64,000 nucleotides of DNA from the NCBI GenBank assembly GCA_022601195.1, contig JAHZIX010000001.1, positions 1 to 64,000 on the forward strand. Direction: 5' to 3'. The notes below the pieces were generated by a model. It did not search any database, was not told where the DNA came from, and saw only the letters and a list, made by a program, of their open reading frames with translations. The translations under genes were made by a program, and so were the position numbers. Position 1 is the stretch's first letter; the number at the start of each line of letters is the position of its first letter. Shown here in pieces: positions 37,303 to 46,109 of the stretch. The DNA comes from Deltaproteobacteria bacterium. GTDB lineage: Bacteria > Acidobacteriota > Thermoanaerobaculia > Multivoradales > JAHZIX01.

Positions 37303-39495
37303 CTAACGACTTGCAGCTTCGACTCTGATCATCTGGCGCATGATCGTGCCGAAGCCCTCACCATCCCTGACCATCCTCCAAAAGGTGACGTAAGGCCCTG
37401 GCACCGTCGGCGCGATCATGGGAATCGAGAAAATGTGAGTACTCTGCGGTAGCACATCGGAAGAGAGCGGCACCACTCCCGAACTATGGAAGGGATCGTT
37501 GGGTTGCGTTGCTTCCAGCTGATAGCCATTGCCTCCAACCCAAGTCGTGGTCCCCGTGTTCTCCATAAAGAAACTCAAGGAAAAAACCTCTCCAGCACTC
37601 ACGGTGGTAGGAGAAATGAGTTGGGGAGGAATGGTAGAAGCATCGACCCCACCGCCCAGGAAGACCGGAAGAAGGATGAACTCCGTTTCTCCGAAGAAAA
37701 AACCTACTCCCGGTTGGTCCAGGAAGGCCCCCATGGTCCAATCGCTCGCAAAGGTCTGACTTTGTTGGCCACCTCCCCCACTGCCGTCGGGATCTCCACT
37801 TCCATCGCCCGTCGCCAGCGGTACCGGGAAGGTGTAGGAGGCTCCGGGAAAGACCGGAACGAGGGGAGGTATAGGATCTCCAGGCCATGGAGGTGGGCCA
37901 CCGAACCGGGGTCCGATGACTCGATTATCGACGGCATGGGACTCTGGCTGCCAGATCGTAGTGCCTGTGTTCTTGAAGGTCACAGAGGCGTCGTAGACCT
38001 GGTTGAAGCCCAGAGACGGGGGGAAGTCCGAAGACACGATTTCCGAGCCATCCACGGTTCCAAAAACGGCGTCGTGCTCGAAGGCCTCCAACGTTTCACC
38101 GGGTACGGCGGACCAAGTCCCGACCTTGCTCGAGGGAAACTGCACTTCGACGTCCACCACTCCGGAGTAGGAGCCCAAACCAAAATGGGCAATGGGCTCG
38201 TTCTGATTGCCGCTATTCCCACCCTCGATCTCGCGAATCTGCGATTGGCCTCCGGCAGTAATCTTGACCCGAGCGCCGATTCCTGAGCGATTGGATCCAG
38301 CGTCGCCGATCACCTTCACTTTGAGCCAATTGTTGCTATTTGCGGTATTTCTCCACAGGCCCTGCGCATTGATCAGATCCATGAAGCCATCATTGTCATA
38401 ATCGCCCCAGGCGACATGAAAACTATCTTGATTGGACAGCATCATAGCGAGCTCGAAGGTGCCATCGCCATGGCCTCGAAAGACATAAGCCTCATCGAAG
38501 ATGGCGACATCGGAAAGAGCGAGATCCAGGTAGCCATCGTTGTCATAGTCCGCTAGCGCACCTTTCGCCCAAGCTTCCTGATAGAAGATACCCGCGGCTC
38601 CCCCGAGGTTGATATTGGTGAAGGTGTAATCCGGAGCCCCAGAATTGATCAATACCATGACGCTGTCGTCGGTGGCCTCGATGTGGGCAAGATTCACTGT
38701 AACGAGATCCAGATCGCCGTCATTGTCCAGATCCCCCCAGCTGGAGCTGATGGAATTCCCCCGCCCCTCAACTCCTGCGAAATCTCCCAGGTTCTCGAAT
38801 TGCCCGAACCCATCGTTCGCCCACAGGACGTTCCTTTGCTGGCGGTAGACGGGGACATGGATATCCGCATCACCGTCATTGTCGTAGTCCCCCCAGTTCA
38901 CTCCCCGACCGGGGTTGTTGGGTGCTTCCCAAGCGATATCGAAGAGGCCATTTCCCTGGTTCTGATAGAAGAGATCCGGCCGAGCACTGGTGGTGCCTGA
39001 TACCTCGTGGTTCGCTACGTAGAGGTCCAAGTGCCCGTCGCGATCCGCATCCCCCCAGGCCGCCGCCTGGCTCGAAGCATGGGGATTGGCCGGAATCGGG
39101 GCTAGAGCGAAGGTTCCGTCTCCCTGATTCCGATAGAGAGCACCTGCCCCACCGAATTGAAAGCGATAGAAATCGAGAAGACCGTCGTTGTCGTAGTCTC
39201 CCCAAACGCCATTCCCTTTCGCCCCGGCCTGCAGGGTTACATTGGAAAAGGTACCGTCCCCATTATTGCGATACAGCTTTCGATGAATCATGACGTCGGT
39301 GTGCCCATCCTGGTCGTAATCAGCCCAAGCGGCTTGGTTGGCCCAAGCGGCTTGATTCACCCAAGCTTGCCCAAGGCCGCTCGCCACGGTCACATTTTCG
39401 AAGGGTTCCTGGGCCGTGGCCGCGACCGGCAAACCTGCCAAGAGACTCAACACCAGACATCGAAGCCCTTTTCTGAGACCCATGTGCCAAATCAT
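37303..39495 (-). CDS. secreted FG-GAP/VCBS repeat protein with UnbV and Ig-like domains
   Basis: Starts at ATG 39495 (MIWHMGLRKG), GGAG 7 nt upstream; a GTG at 39537 is in frame. 730 residues: signal peptide (to ATAQ), then about seven FG-GAP calcium repeats (WADYDQDGHTDV; WGDYDNDGLLDF; WGDADRDGHLDL; WGDLDNDGDLDL). An ASPIC/UnbV domain follows (GIGARVKITAGGQSQIREIE), then two NBR1-like Ig domains ending in FWRMV. A six-residue NQAAWA stretch is duplicated near residue 45 by an 18-bp tandem repeat (39323-39358). Probably binds calcium and the cell surface. Preceded by two micropeptide genes. Confidence 0.9.
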   Translation of the reverse strand: MIWHMGLRKGLRCLVLSLLAGLPVAATAQEPFENVTVASGLGQAWVNQAAWANQAAWADYDQDGHTDVMIHRKLYRNNGDGTFSNVTLQAGAKGNGVWGDYDNDGLLDFYRFQFGGAGALYRNQGDGTFALAPIPANPHASSQAAAWGDADRDGHLDLYVANHEVSGTTSARPDLFYQNQGNGLFDIAWEAPNNPGRGVNWGDYDNDGDADIHVPVYRQQRNVLWANDGFGQFENLGDFAGVEGRGNSISSSWGDLDNDGDLDLVTVNLAHIEATDDSVMVLINSGAPDYTFTNINLGGAAGIFYQEAWAKGALADYDNDGYLDLALSDVAIFDEAYVFRGHGDGTFELAMMLSNQDSFHVAWGDYDNDGFMDLINAQGLWRNTANSNNWLKVKVIGDAGSNRSGIGARVKITAGGQSQIREIEGGNSGNQNEPIAHFGLGSYSGVVDVEVQFPSSKVGTWSAVPGETLEAFEHDAVFGTVDGSEIVSSDFPPSLGFNQVYDASVTFKNTGTTIWQPESHAVDNRVIGPRFGGPPPWPGDPIPPLVPVFPGASYTFPVPLATGDGSGDPDGSGGGGQQSQTFASDWTMGAFLDQPGVGFFFGETEFILLPVFLGGGVDASTIPPQLISPTTVSAGEVFSLSFFMENTGTTTWVGGNGYQLEATQPNDPFHSSGVVPLSSDVLPQSTHIFSIPMIAPTVPGPYVTFWRMVRDGEGFGTIMRQMIRVEAASR

Positions 39496-39634
39496 GTTCA
39501 GCTCCTTTTTCTTCCGCGCGGAAACCTCAGTTCCCACGCCAACCTTGTTGGTATTGGCTCCCCGAAGGCCGGCTCAAGAAGCGTTTCAAAGAGTTCCCGA
39601 GGGGCTCTCGCCTCGAGGCCTCTTCACTTCCATT

Positions 39635-39689
39635 CGCTGACGGAAGCCGGCCGGCGGCGGAGCGGCTCCTTCAATCAGGTTGGCGAAGA
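39635..39689 (-). promoter_or_regulatory. conserved bipartite element upstream of the FG-GAP gene
   Basis: CGCTGACGGAAGC, 21 bp, then CTTCAATCAGG-TTGGCGAAGA (plus-strand writing). The two parts recur with the same 21-bp spacing at 40127-40181 and less well at 56923-56980, each upstream of micropeptide or secreted-protein genes. Could be a promoter or a conserved leader (inference). Confidence 0.4.
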
Positions 39690-39905
39690 GACTCGAAGGT
39701 AGGGATCGTTCGAGAAGCAAAAGATCAGCTTGGGAATGGATCTGGTGAGAAACAACTCCAGGAAGACACCTACGGCCGCCGTGTTGGTGACGACCGAAGA
39801 TGCCTCCCTGCCTGCGGACTGTCGGTCGAAGAGCAAAGGGCCGAAAAGTGAAAGGCCGAGCGAACTACGACCCCACCGGACCGGAAACCCTCGACCCACG
39901 GGCCC

Positions 39906-39965
39906 CTACCCCATGATCACGATGCCAGCTCTGACTCCCGCCGATACGGCAGTACGAATTTTCAT
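39906..39965 (-). CDS. 19-residue micropeptide B of a repeated family
   Basis: Reads MKIRTAVSAGVRAGIVIMG from ATG 39965, with GGAGGTG ending 3 nt upstream (GGAGG 6 nt upstream). Shares with micropeptide A at 40051 the K2, T5, AGVRA core and hydrophobic IVI-x-G end, but the codons differ throughout, so this is a diverged duplicate kept at amino-acid level. Lies 470 bp upstream of the FG-GAP gene and downstream of the kinase gene. N-terminus basic, C-terminus hydrophobic. No known family; export, modification or membrane action are only possibilities. Confidence 0.72.
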   Translation of the reverse strand: MKIRTAVSAGVRAGIVIMG

Positions 39966-39991
39966 AGACACCTCCTTTTCTCTGCTGCTCT

Positions 39992-40051
39992 CTATCCGAA
40001 AATGACGATCTGTGCACGAACGCCTGCGGTCAGATGAGTTGTCGCTTTCAT
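39992..40051 (-). CDS. 19-residue micropeptide A of a repeated family
   Basis: Reads MKATTHLTAGVRAQIVIFG from ATG 40051, preceded by a full GGAGGTGA site 6 nt away. It is 26 bp upstream of micropeptide B, and the two form a tandem pair. The next gene upstream is the kinase of the first sigma/kinase module (about 375 bp away). A paired arrangement in the same order relative to a kinase gene occurs at 56632-56881. The translation signals are stronger than those of most large genes here. Function unknown. Confidence 0.74.
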   Translation of the reverse strand: MKATTHLTAGVRAQIVIFG

Positions 40052-40126
40052 GTCTAATCACCTCCCTTCTCGGAATTCATTTACTCCCTTCCGTGACCGG
40101 CCCAGAAGGAATGGGTATCCAGTGCG

Positions 40127-40181
40127 CGCTGCCGGAAGCGACGAATCCACTCGACTCGCCCTTTGATCAGGCTGGCGAAGA
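40127..40181 (-). promoter_or_regulatory. conserved bipartite element upstream of micropeptide A
   Basis: CGCTGCCGGAAGC, 21 bp, then CTTTGATCAGG-CTGGCGAAGA in plus-strand writing; nearly the same as 39635-39689 in both halves, with unrelated sequence between. It lies 75 bp before micropeptide A. Suggests a shared regulatory input. Confidence 0.42.
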
Positions 40182-40426
40182 AAGAAGGAGAAAGGGAGCA
40201 TCGAATCGCCGACGCAGATTAGGAGAGGGCTCGACCTTCATGGGGAAGAGAGAAAAGGCAGGTCAGCGAAGGACTCGACCCTCAAAGGCTCGTCATCTGA
40301 TGACGAACCTGGGGACCAGGGAGAATCTACGGGCCAAGGCGAATCTGGAGGCCAAGAAGGATTAGGATTCAGCCCCCTCCATGAGCCACCGGTGCGAGGG
40401 CCCTAAGGAAGGGCCTCTAGGAGGGG
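40182..40426. other. intergenic between kinase gene and micropeptide leader
   Basis: About 245 bp with no further gene. A weak GC-rich hairpin near 40400 lacks a T tract. Confidence 0.35.
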
Positions 40427-43141
40427 CTATAGATTCCGCACGTCTCCAGCCCGCTCGAGAAGTTCCGCTGCTTCAACGGAAGTCGTCCGTGAGTTCCCCT
40501 CGACGGCGCGGGCCAGGTCCTTGAGGGTCGCCACCACCAGCTCGCTTTCCGGTCCCAAAGCTCGTTGCCGAATGCTCAAAGCCTCGCGCAGCAACGGCTC
40601 CGCAGATCTGAATTGATACTCTTCCAGGTAGAGCTGAGCGAGAGCATTGAGACAGAAGGCAAGATTGAGATGGTCGGGACCATCTCTGGTTCGGCGAATG
40701 TGAACCGCCCTCTGCAAAAATGACTCAGCCTGGAGAAAATCCCCCTGCTGACGAGAGATCGCAGCGAGGAAATAGACGGTAAAGGCGATGGAGGGATGAT
40801 CCACTCCCAAACCGCTCTCTTGAAGGCCTAGAGCCTGCTCCAATAGAACGGTTGCCTGGTCTAGCTCTCCGGCCCGAAAATACATCTTGCCGAGGCTGAA
40901 AGTCATCATAGACAGATCGGGATGATCTGGCTCGAGCACCTTGTCCAGAACTCCGATCGCCTGGCGCATCAAAGTCGCCGCCCGCTGAAAATCTCCCCTC
41001 TCGGACAGAATCGACCCTAGGGCGTGCAGACTGTAGCCAACGTAGGGGTGTTCCTTCCCCAGAGCCTTGGTTTGCACCACGAGGGATTGCTCGATGGAGG
41101 CTTCAGCACGATCGAGCTGCCCCAGACTCCGGTAGACGGAACCTAGATCGAGAAATGCCGCCCCCAGATCAGCTGCCTCCGGTCCCTGTAGTCGTTGCCG
41201 GATCTCCAAAACCTCGGTGAGGAGAGTCAGGGCACCCTGGTGATCGCCCTTGCTTTCGAGGACATTCCCCAAGCTGTGCAAGCTGGAGGCGATGAGAAGA
41301 TTGTCATCCTCCAACAAGGCCCGCCGGGTAGCCAGGGAACTCCTGACCAACTGTTCTGCGGAGTCCAGGTTACCGAGCCGAAACTGAAGCTCAGCGAGAT
41401 CCCCGAGACTCTCGGCAACGGTTTCGTGCTGACTCCCCAACTGCGCCTGTCGGATCTCCAAGGCTGTTGTCATCAACTCGTCCGCTTCTTCAAAGCGAGC
41501 CAGATCGAGGTGAAGGACCCCCAAATTGTGGAGACTAGCGGCGGTATCTAGGTGGTTTGGCCCGAGAGCCCCTTCACTGAGCTTTCGTGCCTCTTCCAGT
41601 AGGGGTAGCGCTTCGTCAAAAAGGGCCATCTTTCGATATCCAGTTCCTAGGGCCGCCAGCAGGTGAGCCCGGAGCTCCGGAGGCTGACGAGAGGCTCTGA
41701 GCACCTTCGCGGCACCTCGATCCAAGAGCGCTCGGGCTCCGGGCCCGGCCTCTTGATCGGCTCCGGTGTCGACCCGCTCGAAAAGATCGACCAAGAAGGT
41801 CGAAACATGCTCCGCCTTCTCCCGCTCCAGCTCAGCGCGATCCCGCTGCCTCTCTGTCTGGCTCACCTGTCGGAACAGGCTGCCAGCGAAGAGAAGAACC
41901 GATAGGAAGGCGACCGAAGCCGCGGTCAGCAGCGTCCGATAGCGCCGAGCGAACTTTCGCGCACGGTAGGGGAAAGAGCCCCGATTCGCCTTGACGGGAC
42001 GACCTTGGAGGTGCCGCTCGATATCTTCGGCGAGGCGCGCTACAGAGCCGTAGCGCCGGTGGGGCTCCTTTCGCAACGCCATCAGCACGATCTTGTCGAG
42101 ATCTCCTTCCAAGCTGCGCCGTAACCGCACCGGCTGGGCGCTTCTCAGCTCCGCGATGCTAGGGGCCTGGGAGACACTCGTTTCCCGGCTACCGTTCTGG
42201 GAGCTGTTCTCGGAGGTCGCTCGCCCCACTATGGAGCTCGGTTTGATCGGCTCCTCCTCACAGACGGCTCGTACCAGATGGATGGGGTTCGCTTCGTCGA
42301 TGCGATAGGCACGGCTGCCGGTGAGCAGCTCATAGAGCAACAGACCTAGGCCATAAACATCGGTGAGAGTGTCGATAGCCTCGCCGCGAACCTGCTCCGG
42401 GCTGGCATAGCCGGGGGTGAGCAGAGACAGCCCCATGGCGGTGGACGCCACCCCTCCCATGCGGTGGGCCGGGTCCAACAGCTTGGCGGTGCCGAAGTCG
42501 AGAACCTTGGCCACGCCCCCCTTGGAAACCACGATATTGGTGGGTTTGAGGTCACGATGTACGAAGAGCCTTTGGTGAGCATGGTGAATCGCGTCGCAGA
42601 CTTCGAGAAAGAGTCGCAGGCGCTCCTCGATGGACAGCCGCTGCCGATCACAATAGAGATCGATAGGCTCTCCATCGATGTACTCCATGACCAGATAGGG
42701 GCGGCCATCCTCCATCACTCCACCGCCAAGGAAGTGAGCAATGTGGGGGTGATCGAGGGAGGAGAGGGTCCTTCTCTCCTGGGCGAATCGGCTCACCGCC
42801 AAGGGGGTGTCCATGCCGCGATTGATCACTTTGATGGCGACCCTGGGGTCACCGGTGTCGTCCTCATGGGCCGCCAGATAGACCGTTCCCATGCCGCCCC
42901 GGCCCAATTCACGCACCAACTCGTAGGGACCGATGCGGGTGCCGAGATCGAGGCTGGCCATCAACGGCTGAGCGAATAGCTCACAGCCGGACTCCTCCAC
43001 TTCGATCAGCGACTCGACCTCTCGCCGCATCTGCTCGGCGCCGCGACACTCCTGGTCGAGAAAGGCCTGCCGCGCCGCGCCCTGGAGGTCTGCGGCCCGG
43101 TGAAAGATCTCCTCGACCCGCAGCCAATCCGAGGGATTCAT
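40427..43141 (-). CDS. Ser/Thr protein kinase with transmembrane helix and TPR repeats (module 1)
   Basis: ATG 43141 (MNPSDWLRVEEIF) overlaps the sigma-factor stop by ATGA; a longer frame to 43210 lies inside the sigma gene. 904 residues: a short N-terminal part, then a kinase domain (LGRGGMGTVYLA, VAIKVINRG, VHRDLKPTNIVV, VLDFGTAKLL, TPGYASPEQ). All catalytic residues are present, so it should be active. A membrane helix (TAASVAFLSVLLFAGSLFRQ, about 410) and about ten TPR/kinesin-light-chain repeats follow. Family members are paired with ECF sigma factors. The kinase domain is cytoplasmic and the TPR part probably periplasmic. Confidence 0.93.
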   Translation of the reverse strand: MNPSDWLRVEEIFHRAADLQGAARQAFLDQECRGAEQMRREVESLIEVEESGCELFAQPLMASLDLGTRIGPYELVRELGRGGMGTVYLAAHEDDTGDPRVAIKVINRGMDTPLAVSRFAQERRTLSSLDHPHIAHFLGGGVMEDGRPYLVMEYIDGEPIDLYCDRQRLSIEERLRLFLEVCDAIHHAHQRLFVHRDLKPTNIVVSKGGVAKVLDFGTAKLLDPAHRMGGVASTAMGLSLLTPGYASPEQVRGEAIDTLTDVYGLGLLLYELLTGSRAYRIDEANPIHLVRAVCEEEPIKPSSIVGRATSENSSQNGSRETSVSQAPSIAELRSAQPVRLRRSLEGDLDKIVLMALRKEPHRRYGSVARLAEDIERHLQGRPVKANRGSFPYRARKFARRYRTLLTAASVAFLSVLLFAGSLFRQVSQTERQRDRAELEREKAEHVSTFLVDLFERVDTGADQEAGPGARALLDRGAAKVLRASRQPPELRAHLLAALGTGYRKMALFDEALPLLEEARKLSEGALGPNHLDTAASLHNLGVLHLDLARFEEADELMTTALEIRQAQLGSQHETVAESLGDLAELQFRLGNLDSAEQLVRSSLATRRALLEDDNLLIASSLHSLGNVLESKGDHQGALTLLTEVLEIRQRLQGPEAADLGAAFLDLGSVYRSLGQLDRAEASIEQSLVVQTKALGKEHPYVGYSLHALGSILSERGDFQRAATLMRQAIGVLDKVLEPDHPDLSMMTFSLGKMYFRAGELDQATVLLEQALGLQESGLGVDHPSIAFTVYFLAAISRQQGDFLQAESFLQRAVHIRRTRDGPDHLNLAFCLNALAQLYLEEYQFRSAEPLLREALSIRQRALGPESELVVATLKDLARAVEGNSRTTSVEAAELLERAGDVRNL

Positions 43142-43755
43142 GGCGACGCTGGGGAGGAGCTGGGGTGGCCAAGCAGCTCCCGTTGGAGCCAGACCTTGGC
43201 CAAACGCCAATCCCGAATGATCGTGGCCCGGGATGTCCCCAGGACCTCAGCGGTCTCGTCGATGGTCAGCCCCGCGAAGTACCGCAAGTCCACCACTCTG
43301 GCTTTGCGCTCATCGAGGCTGGCCAGGTTCTCGAGCACTCCCTCCAGAGCCATCAAGTCAACGTCGAATTTCTCTGCCGCGGGCAGATCTTCGGAAAGAG
43401 GCTTCCGCTCCCAGTCACTCCCCCGTCGGTGAGCGGCATGGTAGCGGGAGTGATCGATCAAGACACGGCGCATCTCCCGAGCTGCCGTATTGAAAAAATG
43501 GTTCTGTCCTTGCCACTGTCCCTTACGACGGCCGGCGATACGCAGAAACGCTTCGTGGACCACCGCCGTGGCTTGCAGGGTATGGTCTCTACGCTCCCTC
43601 CCCAGATACTTCTGAGCCAGACGCCGCAACTCATCGTAAGCCAACGCCGTCGAAGCCCAAAAATCTCGACCCCGGATCGTCGAGTCCCCTGGGTTAGATT
43701 CACCATCCGTTCTGGGCCGCTGGGTCTCAGAGAAAGTAGCTGCTACCTGATGCAT
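43138..43755 (-). CDS. ECF-type RNA polymerase sigma factor (TIGR02999-like, module 1)
   Basis: 205 residues with sigma region 2 (LAYDELRRLAQKYLGRERRDHTLQATAVVHEAFLRIA) and region 4 (RYFAGLTIDETAEVLGTSRATIIRDWRLAKVWLQREL). The WRLAKVWL end and the lack of an adjacent anti-sigma gene fit the acidobacterial/planctomycete sigma group found beside Ser/Thr kinases. Start ATG 43755 lies inside the end of the small upstream ORF, with a weak site, so translation is probably coupled. It shares its stop/start with the kinase gene (ATGA). Likely activated through the linked kinase (inference). Confidence 0.9.
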   Translation of the reverse strand: MHQVAATFSETQRPRTDGESNPGDSTIRGRDFWASTALAYDELRRLAQKYLGRERRDHTLQATAVVHEAFLRIAGRRKGQWQGQNHFFNTAAREMRRVLIDHSRYHAAHRRGSDWERKPLSEDLPAAEKFDVDLMALEGVLENLASLDERKARVVDLRYFAGLTIDETAEVLGTSRATIIRDWRLAKVWLQRELLGHPSSSPASP

Positions 43756-43885
43756 AATCGGAGCCCTTCCGTAGGAAAGAAAAAGGAATGAGATTCAGGC
43801 CTTTGATCGAGGCCGCGAAGAGTCGATATCGCCTCCCACAGACGGAGGTTGTCGAAAGGTGGGGACTCGAGATTCTTTTCTTCAT
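43727..43885 (-). CDS. small basic ORF upstream of the sigma factor (module 1)
   Basis: 52 codons from ATG 43885 (GGAG 9 nt upstream), overlapping the sigma start by 29 nt. Begins MKKRISSPHLSTTSV and has an Arg-rich GRRYRLFAASIK part. The paralogous module at 60463 has an ORF starting MKKTSSKPT in the same place. Length and the rest of the sequence differ, so either a fast-evolving regulator or a translational leader. No domain known. Confidence 0.5.
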   Translation of the reverse strand: MKKRISSPHLSTTSVCGRRYRLFAASIKGLNLIPFSFLRKGSDYASGSSYFL

Positions 43886-44754
43886 CCTCTGAACTCCTTC
43901 AAGGGTGGCTCGGGGAAGGAATGGTAGACCCATGACATCGAATCGCTTGCCTGCTGGAGATGGCGCGAAGAAGGCGAAAAGTCAATCATGGAATCCTCTA
44001 CCTCTCTATAACCCCCTGGATGCAGAATTCCTTCCGCTATCGACCCAATAGAGAAAAAGGCAAGGCGACGAGCATCTCTGGTGCTGCCAACGGTTCGAGG
44101 CTAGCCATGGGTGGAGGTCCCGTCGAAGAAGACCGTAGGGACTCCCAGGGAGAAGGCTCTGCCCACAGCTCTGATTCAGGTCTCGGTTCCTCCTCTGTCT
44201 CAGAAGGCAAGTGAGTCTCCATACCTATCTATGCGCCAAACCTGCGATCCCAGCGCCAGTTGATTTTTTCCTTGGGAGCCGAAGCAGGGGTATCTCAGCC
44301 CGGCTCATCTCGGTCTCAGTCTTTCCGCAGGATCCGACTGGAAAGCTCCCGACGAGTCCGGAGCTAGTACCAGCGGCCTGGACACCGATTCTCTAGAATC
44401 AAGTTCCTAGAGCGAGGTTCCTGGAGTGGGGTTCCTGGAGCGGGAGCCCTCGGAGCAAAGTCACTTGTGCCGGGGTCTCGTCGCCAAATCCAGTGGTCTC
44501 AGATCGAGGTCACAGTTTCGGCGTAGCTTCCTAGTCAGAGCATATTCCCGTGTTCTCCAAAGCCTGCCTTTTCACCACCGCAGTCAGGACCACTAAACCC
44601 AACCGAGACGAATTGGGTCTTACCAGTTTCAAGAGCCCGCGCAATCTGCGCGACGGTGGAACTAGACCTTGGCTGGGAAGAGGTTCTTTCAGGTGGCGTG
44701 AAAAGAGTCCTGGGAGTGACTTCTTCCTACCAGCTTGCAGAAAGGAGACTGATC
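43886..44754. other. long intergenic region with a short tandem repeat
   Basis: About 870 bp between divergent genes. A 14-bp unit (GTTCCTGGAGYGGG) is repeated three times at 44403-44444. A 61-codon minus-strand frame (44037-44222) has only a weak site and is not called. Promoters of the sigma module should lie at the left end. Confidence 0.45.
44403..44444. repeat. three tandem 14-bp repeats
   Basis: GTTCCTAGAGCGAG, GTTCCTGGAGTGGG and GTTCCTGGAGCGGG in direct succession, without a gene. No function evident. Confidence 0.6.
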
Positions 44755-45012
44755 TTGAATCAGGCAAGAGCCTACCGAGAGCGAGGATTGCTAGAGAGAC
44801 TCTGGGGCATCGCCTTGCTGATTGCAGCCTTCCTGCTCGCGTTGCGGAATCTGCAAACCATGGCGGCCACCTGCTCGAACCGGTCCGTCCTTTTGCTCAT
44901 GAGCGAGGATCCTTATCAAGTGGGCCTCCTAATGGGGCTCCTGATCTATCAGATCTTTCTTCTGTTGTTGAACTACCTACTGTATCGCTGGGGCCGCCGC
45001 CTGTTGAGCTAA
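44755..45012 (+). CDS. possible small membrane protein with two helices
   Basis: I choose the TTG at 44755 because GGAGA lies 7-8 nt upstream; an in-frame GTG at 44656 has none. The 85-residue product has two hydrophobic segments (WGIALLIAAFLLAL and VGLLMGLLIYQIFLLLLNYLLY) and basic ends (RERGLLERL; RWGRRLLS). It has no relatives in the window and stands alone. The pattern suits an inner-membrane protein, but coding is less certain than for neighbours. Confidence 0.5.
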   Translation: MNQARAYRERGLLERLWGIALLIAAFLLALRNLQTMAATCSNRSVLLLMSEDPYQVGLLMGLLIYQIFLLLLNYLLYRWGRRLLS

Positions 45013-45227
45013 CAGGGGTTGACAGTGGAGTCTTAGGGGAAAGTAGGCCTGGAGGGCTCGAGGCTGCCTTCCGCAGGTGGAATCCAGGTCGGTAACCAGG
45101 TCCCGGAAGATCTCGCTGCTCAACAGTCCTCCAGCACCGGCCCCCGCCAACACTTCGAGCTCCTCCTACGAGCGCCCCACACGATTCGACTTCAGGGCCG
45201 AGCTTGATAGACGGTTTCCGTTAGATT

Positions 45228-45836
45228 CTAGTCATGGCCCTGTGGCAGCCCCCAGAAGCTCCCGCGAACAATAAGCGGAGACGAAGGCCAGTCGATGGTC
45301 TTCCCCGTGGCAGTATTCACGCAGCTGGCGAGCTCGAAGAGGAAGTGGCCGTCGAGCCTGTCGAGGCCTGTCTCCTCTAGGCTCATCCCCTTCGAGGTCC
45401 GGAGATGGCCAGCGCCTGGCCCCGCGGGTCGGCAGCGAAGCTTTCTCTCCTTGTCCGCCAGCACCACCGGGAACACGAGGTAGGTCTCTACATTGATCCT
45501 ACCGTCACGGTCGGCCTTGATGGAAAGCTCCCAGCTGTCGGCGCGAAGCTCGAGGTGATCCTGCTTGGCAATGCCAGTTTTCGCGCCCGGGCTATCGCCG
45601 TCGAACCGCAGATCAGGCCCTAATAGCTTCGCCTCGAGCCGGCTCGGAAGGATCCCGAAGAGGGGGCGGGCGGACCGAGGTCTGATGACCTCCACCTCGA
45701 AGGATGGACCTCGGAACGTCCCGGAGACCTTCGAGGTGTCCGAGAAGCGCGAAGCGACCGGTTCGGCTGGTCGCAATCCCATCACGACGAGACAGACCAG
45801 CAGCGCCATCATAAAAATACCCAACCAGATCTTCAT
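45228..45836 (-). CDS. single-pass membrane or secreted protein of unknown function
   Basis: 202 residues with an N-terminal hydrophobic stretch (GIFMMALLVCLVVMGL) and a mature part with a strand-rich pattern (VSGTFRGPSFEVEVI; HLELRADSWELSIKADRDG). Two Cys lie near the C-terminal third (about residues 135 and 168). The ATG at 45836 has only a weak upstream GGA. It sits alone, with a partial repeat element behind it. Likely periplasmic and membrane-tethered; no family recognised. Confidence 0.65.
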   Translation of the reverse strand: MKIWLGIFMMALLVCLVVMGLRPAEPVASRFSDTSKVSGTFRGPSFEVEVIRPRSARPLFGILPSRLEAKLLGPDLRFDGDSPGAKTGIAKQDHLELRADSWELSIKADRDGRINVETYLVFPVVLADKERKLRCRPAGPGAGHLRTSKGMSLEETGLDRLDGHFLFELASCVNTATGKTIDWPSSPLIVRGSFWGLPQGHD

Positions 45837-46040
45837 TCCATCTATGATCTCTGCAAATTGTGGCGGCGGTGAGGCGACCGCGGTTTCCTAAGAAGACACG
45901 CTTCGACTCGCCGCTACTGGCCACCACTTGTTTCCTAGCACCGACTGCCCAGGAATCGATGCCCGGTTCAGGGGATCTCGGGACCAACCGGCCCCCTTAG
46001 ATCCAGTCTTCGTACCGTTGCCGCTCACACCCCCATCCTG
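45837..46040. other. intergenic, nothing recognised
   Basis: About 200 bp upstream of the membrane-protein gene. No further features. Confidence 0.35.
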
Positions 46041-46109
46041 AAGAAGAGTCGTATTCTGACGCAGGAAATTCGGGCAGATTCTGTACCTCTCTAAAAGGCC
46101 GAAGAGAAG
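46041..46109. repeat. partial copy of the inverted-repeat element
   Basis: Matches the right-hand part of copy 1 (26545 to about 26613), including ATTCTGACGCAGGAAAT and GGGCAGAT. The left half and terminal repeat are missing, so this is a relic. Confidence 0.6.

Noticed and set aside
44037..44222. 61-codon minus-strand frame with Glu/Pro-rich start and hydrophobic end
   Set aside because: Weak ribosome-binding site and no relatives in the parallel module; could be chance.
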